Shown: positions 50,813 to 53,660 of the stretch, piece by piece
Layout: every line of letters starts with the position of its first letter
Position numbering within the stretch: position 1 is the first letter of the stretch
Assembly: GCA_001780955.1 (NCBI GenBank)
Contig: MFJR01000007.1
Location: 139,053-192,712 of the forward strand
Reading direction: 5' to 3'
Length of the DNA stretch: 53,660 nucleotides
Origin: Candidatus Gottesmanbacteria bacterium RIFCSPLOWO2_01_FULL_39_12b
GTDB taxonomy: Bacteria > Patescibacteriota > Microgenomatia > 2-02-FULL-39-11
Notes under the pieces: generated by a model
The model's database searches: none
Told to the model about the DNA's origin: nothing
What the model saw: only the letters and a program-made list of their open reading frames with translations
Program-made: the position numbers and the translations under genes

Positions 50813-51649
50813 ATGAATACCGTAAATCAGACAGCAAGTCAAATATTAATAGATCTAGATATAAATCTATTACAGCCAAATCCGCTACAAGTTAGAAGCC
50901 TTATAAAATCTGAATCATTAGTAGATTTAGTCGAATCTATTAAAGAGCATGGTATTTTAGAGCCTCTGGTTGTTGCTAAAACACCGGCCGGATATCAAAT
51001 TATAGCAGGAGAAAGAAGATGGCGGGCGGCAAAAATTGTCGGAGTCAAGACGGTCCCGGTAGTTGTGAAAGAAACAACCAGTCGCGGTATGTTAGAAATG
51101 GCCTTGGTCGAAAACGTTCAAAGAGAAGAGTTAAATCCGATCGAAAGAGCGCAGGGTTTTCAAAGATTAATTGATGAATTTTCCCTCGGGGTAACGGAAA
51201 TTTCCAAACGGATCGGAAAAAGTCCGGCTTATGTTTCTAACACCTTAAGATTACTTGCTCTTCCCGACGCGGTTAAAGACGGGCTGATATCAAATGATAT
51301 TACCGAGGGTCATGCCAGGGCTTTAGCAGGACTTACCGACGTTAAGTTAATGATAGATGCATATAAGACGATACTTTCAGAAGGTGCTTCAGTGAGGCGA
51401 GCAGAAGATTTGGTAAGAAGAACAAAGGAAGAAAAAGATTTACCAACTCGTAATATTACAAAAGAAAGAATTGTCAGTGTGGAATTGGATCAATTAGCCA
51501 AAAAATTAAGTGAAAAGGTCGGTGCAGTGGTAAAAATATATCAATCTACAGTTAGTGCCAAGGTACAGATTTTGTTTAAGGGTAATCCGGAACTAACCTC
51601 TCATTCAATTCGTACTATTTACCAGAAACTATTGGAAGTTCATAACTGA
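50813..51649 (+). CDS. parB: ParB-family chromosome partition protein
   Basis: This CTP-dependent DNA clamp loads at parS sites in other bacteria. The ATG at 50813 is preferred over an in-frame TTG at 50795 that overlaps the end of rpmA. This gives 278 residues. The ParB/Srx domain has QPNPLQVRSL, the CTP-binding GERRWRA (residues 66-72) and ALVENVQREELNPIERAQGF. A helix-turn-helix follows (TEISKRIGKSPAYVSNTLRL). The C-terminal part is shorter than usual. No parA is in the window. Its 3' end overlaps lepB tail to tail by 35 bases. Confidence 0.9.
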   Translation: MNTVNQTASQILIDLDINLLQPNPLQVRSLIKSESLVDLVESIKEHGILEPLVVAKTPAGYQIIAGERRWRAAKIVGVKTVPVVVKETTSRGMLEMALVENVQREELNPIERAQGFQRLIDEFSLGVTEISKRIGKSPAYVSNTLRLLALPDAVKDGLISNDITEGHARALAGLTDVKLMIDAYKTILSEGASVRRAEDLVRRTKEEKDLPTRNITKERIVSVELDQLAKKLSEKVGAVVKIYQSTVSAKVQILFKGNPELTSHSIRTIYQKLLEVHN

Positions 51650-52325
51650 CCCTTGGTATAAAACCGATTACATTTATCGGCCAATAACGAATGACCGCAT
51701 GCCCAATAATTAACCTTCTGGGTATAGGACCAAACTCACGAGAATCAGAACTATGGGGTCTGTTATCGCCCATGACGAATAGATTATTTTCCGGCACCGT
51801 AATATCAACTCCTTCCTGTAGGAAGCTTCCTGGAAAAAGATTAGTTAAATCTCGTAAATATGGTTCACTTAACTTTACATCGTTAACGTAAACATAACCT
51901 TTTTCTACTTTCACCCGTTCGCCAGGAAGACCAATGACTCTTTTGATGTAATCGACATCCGGATTGGTGGGAGCATTAAAAATGATGACTTCCCCTCTCA
52001 CGGGATCTTTAAATTTATACGATATTTTATCAGTTAAGATATACTCATTGTTATGAAAGTTGGGTTCCATAGAATTGCCTTTTACCTCGTGCGGTTGTAC
52101 CAGGAAAAGGTAAACTACTACAAATATCGATAAAGCCACGACGATCGTCTCTAAAAAATCGAGAAAAAAATTTACGATACCTCTAATCAGCAGGATAATA
52201 ATATTAGGTTTGGTGTGGGAATTGCCTCCTGATGAATTCTGACCTTCTTGTGAGACAGCCACAGTAGGAGTGGTTTGGTCAATGCTTGTGGCGATGGCCA
52301 CTTTTATTTCTGGTTCACTATTCAT
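51615..52325 (-). CDS. lepB: Signal peptidase I
   Basis: LepB removes signal peptides from exported proteins. The 236-residue protein has a long, Gln/Ser/Thr-rich cytoplasmic N-terminus (about 40 residues) and one membrane region at about residues 41-77. The catalytic dyad is Ser85 in GNSMEPNF and Lys128 in DYIKRVIGLPGE. FVMGDNRPHSSDSREFGPI is the conserved box. It is convergent with parB, and the two reading frames overlap by 35 bases. Confidence 0.95.
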   Translation of the reverse strand: MNSEPEIKVAIATSIDQTTPTVAVSQEGQNSSGGNSHTKPNIIILLIRGIVNFFLDFLETIVVALSIFVVVYLFLVQPHEVKGNSMEPNFHNNEYILTDKISYKFKDPVRGEVIIFNAPTNPDVDYIKRVIGLPGERVKVEKGYVYVNDVKLSEPYLRDLTNLFPGSFLQEGVDITVPENNLFVMGDNRPHSSDSREFGPIPRRLIIGHAVIRYWPINVIGFIPRVSYELPIVSGK

Positions 52326-52366
52326 AAATTAAAAGATAAAACAGGAGCATAAACTCCCTTAAAAAT

Positions 52367-52396
52367 ATTATACGGTAGTTTAAGTTGGTCTCGCAA
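52367..52396 (-). promoter_or_regulatory. Candidate promoter of lepB
   Basis: On the minus strand TTGCGA (52396-52391) and a perfect TATAAT (52372-52367) are separated by 18 bases. The lepB start is about 40 bases further on, after a GGGAG sequence. It overlaps a promoter pointing the other way. Confidence 0.5.
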
Positions 52397-52413
52397 GAGT
52401 TAGTTGATATAAT
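52385..52413 (+). promoter_or_regulatory. Candidate promoter of the GIY-YIG gene and tRNA-Val
   Basis: TTGGTC (52385-52390), a 17-base spacer and TATAAT (52408-52413) lead into the GIY-YIG gene 50 bases later. Its -35 region is interleaved with that of the divergent lepB promoter, so the two could compete for polymerase. Confidence 0.4.
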
Positions 52414-52463
52414 ATAAACAAAGCGTGGTTTTAAGTTTAGAATGCGCGTATAGCATTCACAAT

Positions 52464-52724
52464 ATGTATTTTGTCTATGTACTCAGAAGCCGAAAAGATA
52501 ACAAATTTTATGTTGGATATTCACACAATCCTAAAGAGAGACTTGCATATCATAATCAGGGTATGGTGGAAGCGACAAAGTACAGGAGACCATTTGAGAT
52601 AATATACTTGGAAGGATATATTAATCAGCAAGATGCTACCTCCCGAGAAAAGTTTTTTAAGACTGGTTGGGGCAGGACTCATCTTAAAAAGGTCTTAAAG
52701 CACTATTTTACTAAGGATCGTTAG
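52464..52724 (+). CDS. GIY-YIG domain endonuclease-like protein
   Basis: The start is set at ATG 52464 (MYFVYVLRSRKDNKFYVGYS), since the preceding 13 codons of the open frame are not part of the domain. The 86-residue protein is a stand-alone GIY-YIG domain of the YhbQ/UPF0213 type. It has YVYVL...YVGYS as the motif, the catalytic Arg in NPKERLAYHN, and REKFFKTGWGRTHLKK at the end. Such small genes are abundant in CPR genomes and often mobile. Its last 10 bases, including the TAG stop, are the first 10 bases of a tRNA-Val gene. Confidence 0.85.
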   Translation: MYFVYVLRSRKDNKFYVGYSHNPKERLAYHNQGMVEATKYRRPFEIIYLEGYINQQDATSREKFFKTGWGRTHLKKVLKHYFTKDR

Positions 52725-52786
52725 CTCAGCGGTAGAGCACTGCATTCACATTGCAGGGGTCGTAGGTTCAAATCCTACACGATCCA
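52715..52786 (+). tRNA. tRNA-Val (anticodon CAC)
   Basis: A complete cloverleaf can be drawn. The acceptor GGATCGT/ACGATCC has seven pairs, and the D-stem is GCTC/GAGC. The anticodon stem CTGCA/TGCAG carries the loop TTCACAT, anticodon CAC at 52747-52749. The variable loop is GGGTC, and the T-arm GTAGG-TTCAAAT-CCTAC has five pairs. The discriminator is A. No CCA is encoded; CAT follows. The 5' end overlaps the GIY-YIG stop codon. Confidence 0.95.
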
Positions 52787-52788
52787 CA

Positions 52789-52896
52789 TAGCTCAGCGGT
52801 TCACCCGTCAAAGTTTTCGCAATGCAAAAATTTAGTCGGGTAAAGCGTTGCATTCACATTGCAAATGTCGAGGGTTCAAATCCAGTGCGCGCACCA
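52789..52896 (+). pseudogene. Degenerate tRNA-Val-like element with a ~42-base hairpin insertion in the D-loop
   Basis: It follows the tRNA-Val by two bases and begins TA-GCTC-AGCGGT, identical to that tRNA. A ~42-base insert follows (52801-52842), with ACCCG (52803-52807) pairing CGGGT (52837-52841) and an inner TTTT/AAAA pairing. The sequence then resumes with AAGC and the same anticodon loop TTCACAT on a TTGCA/TGCAA stem. A GGTTCAAATCC T-loop core follows and it ends GCACCA. The T-stem has only two good pairs and no matching 5' acceptor strand exists. Probably a decayed duplicate; processing to a functional tRNA is not excluded. Confidence 0.5.
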
Positions 52897-52904
52897 GCTA
52901 CAAA

Positions 52905-53660
52905 TTATAATCGGATAACTTCAGTTTCTGCAAAACGGGATGGTTTATAATCAATCCTCAAGTTTAGAGGTCTTCCTTTTAAGACACTGTAAGAGACTTC
53001 TTTTGTTTCCGGTAGAGCACTTTTTTTGATATTGCTAACATAAATCGTGATTTTAGCGTTTTCGTAACTTGTTAATTGCAGTTTATACAATCCTTCCTGA
53101 GGGTTATAAATAACCAGAATATTTTTTTGTGTTTGTGAAGTTTTATTATCAGGATCGGTAAGATTCATGATTGTCGGTTTATCAGATGAAATCGTCATCA
53201 CAAGATTGCTTGATTCCTCGGGGATTGATATCACTTCTGCCGGTTTAACGTCATACATTTTGAGAAACTCCAGGATTTTGGTAATTGCTTTAGCATCCGA
53301 GACGATAAATCCGTGGTTGCCGTTTAAGACTTCGTTGGTAGCATCTTTTAACTGACTGCTGTTTACCAGGATCGTACCGTCTCCCACTAGACTGTATTCT
53401 TTTCCTGTCGGTTTTCCATCTACCCAGTCCTGGCTGAACTGGTCGCGCATATCAGGATTTGCCACGTCCAGAAAGCTAAGTGTTGAGATTTTCGTACCGG
53501 AGAGAGTAAAAAGTGAGATGTTATAGTGATTTTGGGGAACCTGATTTTGATCGAGCCAGTTATTCTGATAATAGAGTTTATCAGTTTTTTTGACGACTTG
53601 GTTTTGACGAAGATAATCAAAAGTTGGCAGCAATTGTTGGATAGAGGGAATAAGTATCTG
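52905..53660 (-). CDS. C-terminal part of a lipase-like alpha/beta hydrolase (cut by window end)
   Basis: The frame is open to the right edge, so the N-terminus is outside the window. About 250 residues are visible. SLVGDGTILVNSSQL resembles the GDGTVPxxSA segment that holds the catalytic Asp of LCAT/PGAP1-type lipases. NGNHGFIVSDAKAITKILEF then has the expected catalytic His. After ~140 residues a beta-rich domain follows (NILVIYNPQEGLYKLQLTSY), probably an extracytoplasmic adhesion or Ig-like module. The nucleophile Ser is not in view, so the enzyme call is tentative. Confidence 0.45.
   Translation of the reverse strand, partial: QILIPSIQQLLPTFDYLRQNQVVKKTDKLYYQNNWLDQNQVPQNHYNISLFTLSGTKISTLSFLDVANPDMRDQFSQDWVDGKPTGKEYSLVGDGTILVNSSQLKDATNEVLNGNHGFIVSDAKAITKILEFLKMYDVKPAEVISIPEESSNLVMTISSDKPTIMNLTDPDNKTSQTQKNILVIYNPQEGLYKLQLTSYENAKITIYVSNIKKSALPETKEVSYSVLKGRPLNLRIDYKPSRFAETEVIRL

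Overview
The window looks like a chromosomal piece of a Candidate Phyla Radiation bacterium, most likely of the Microgenomates type. This is inferred from gene content, not from a phylogenetic marker. The DNA is AT-rich and almost all genes lie on the + strand in tightly overlapping operons (ATGA and TAATG junctions). The window contains a DUF4012 protein, a MurE without its first domain, a MurF with a membrane-embedded N-terminus, an IleRS with HHAWG and HKSWG variants of the signature motifs, and short palindromic or heptamer repeats inserted in-frame in conserved genes. TGA is a normal stop, for example at the end of mraZ, so the UGA=Gly code of some CPR lineages does not apply.

Region 1 (2-16862) is a surface-polysaccharide cluster. 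It holds GT39-type membrane glycosyltransferases (one cut by the window edge, one split by a frameshift), several GT4 and GT2 glycosyltransferases, a hexapeptide acetyltransferase, a large O-antigen-ligase/GT39 fusion, a mannose-1-phosphate guanylyltransferase, a polyprenyl-phosphate sugar-1-phosphate transferase and a DUF4012 envelope protein. A Bro-N/DinD-like gene sits in the middle as an outsider. ManC and the sugar transferase suggest a mannose-containing glycan begun on a lipid carrier.

Region 2 (16862-19210) holds recO, glyS and a small membrane-anchored protein. It ends at a terminator that physically overlaps the promoter of the next operon.

Region 3 (19365-42900) is an extended division and cell-wall (dcw) operon: mraZ, rsmH, ftsL-like, ftsI, murE, pgeF-like, murC, murB, murA, a GlmU-like enzyme, glmS, an alpha/beta hydrolase, murF, a DegT aminotransferase, a FemAB-type gene, dgkA, mraY, ftsW, murG, ftsQ, ftsA and ftsZ. 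It joins UDP-GlcNAc synthesis, lipid II assembly, possible stem-peptide modification, lipid recycling and divisome genes in one run. murD and ddl are not in the window. Three AAATG motifs at exact 10-bp spacing just after the promoter look like an MraZ autoregulatory operator.

Region 4 (about 42895-45945) is a variable island between ftsZ and ileS. Copies of a repeat bracket it. It holds a HicB/HicA-like pair, a tRNA 5' fragment, a six-cysteine secreted miniprotein, a membrane protein gene broken by an in-frame TAA, and a NYN-domain nuclease flanked by 47-bp direct repeats.

Region 5 (46013-53660) returns to core genes: ileS, rodA, rplU, rpmA, parB, and lepB on the opposite strand. It then holds a GIY-YIG endonuclease gene whose stop codon lies inside a tRNA-Val(CAC), a degenerate second tRNA-Val-like sequence carrying a hairpin insertion, and the C-terminal part of a lipase-like protein on the minus strand.

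No clearly new multi-gene system was found. The most interesting signals are the MraZ-type operator and the terminator/promoter overlap, the interrupted tRNA-like element, the slippery-site GT39 gene, the bracketed ftsZ-ileS island, and the DegT-FemAB pair inside the murein operon.
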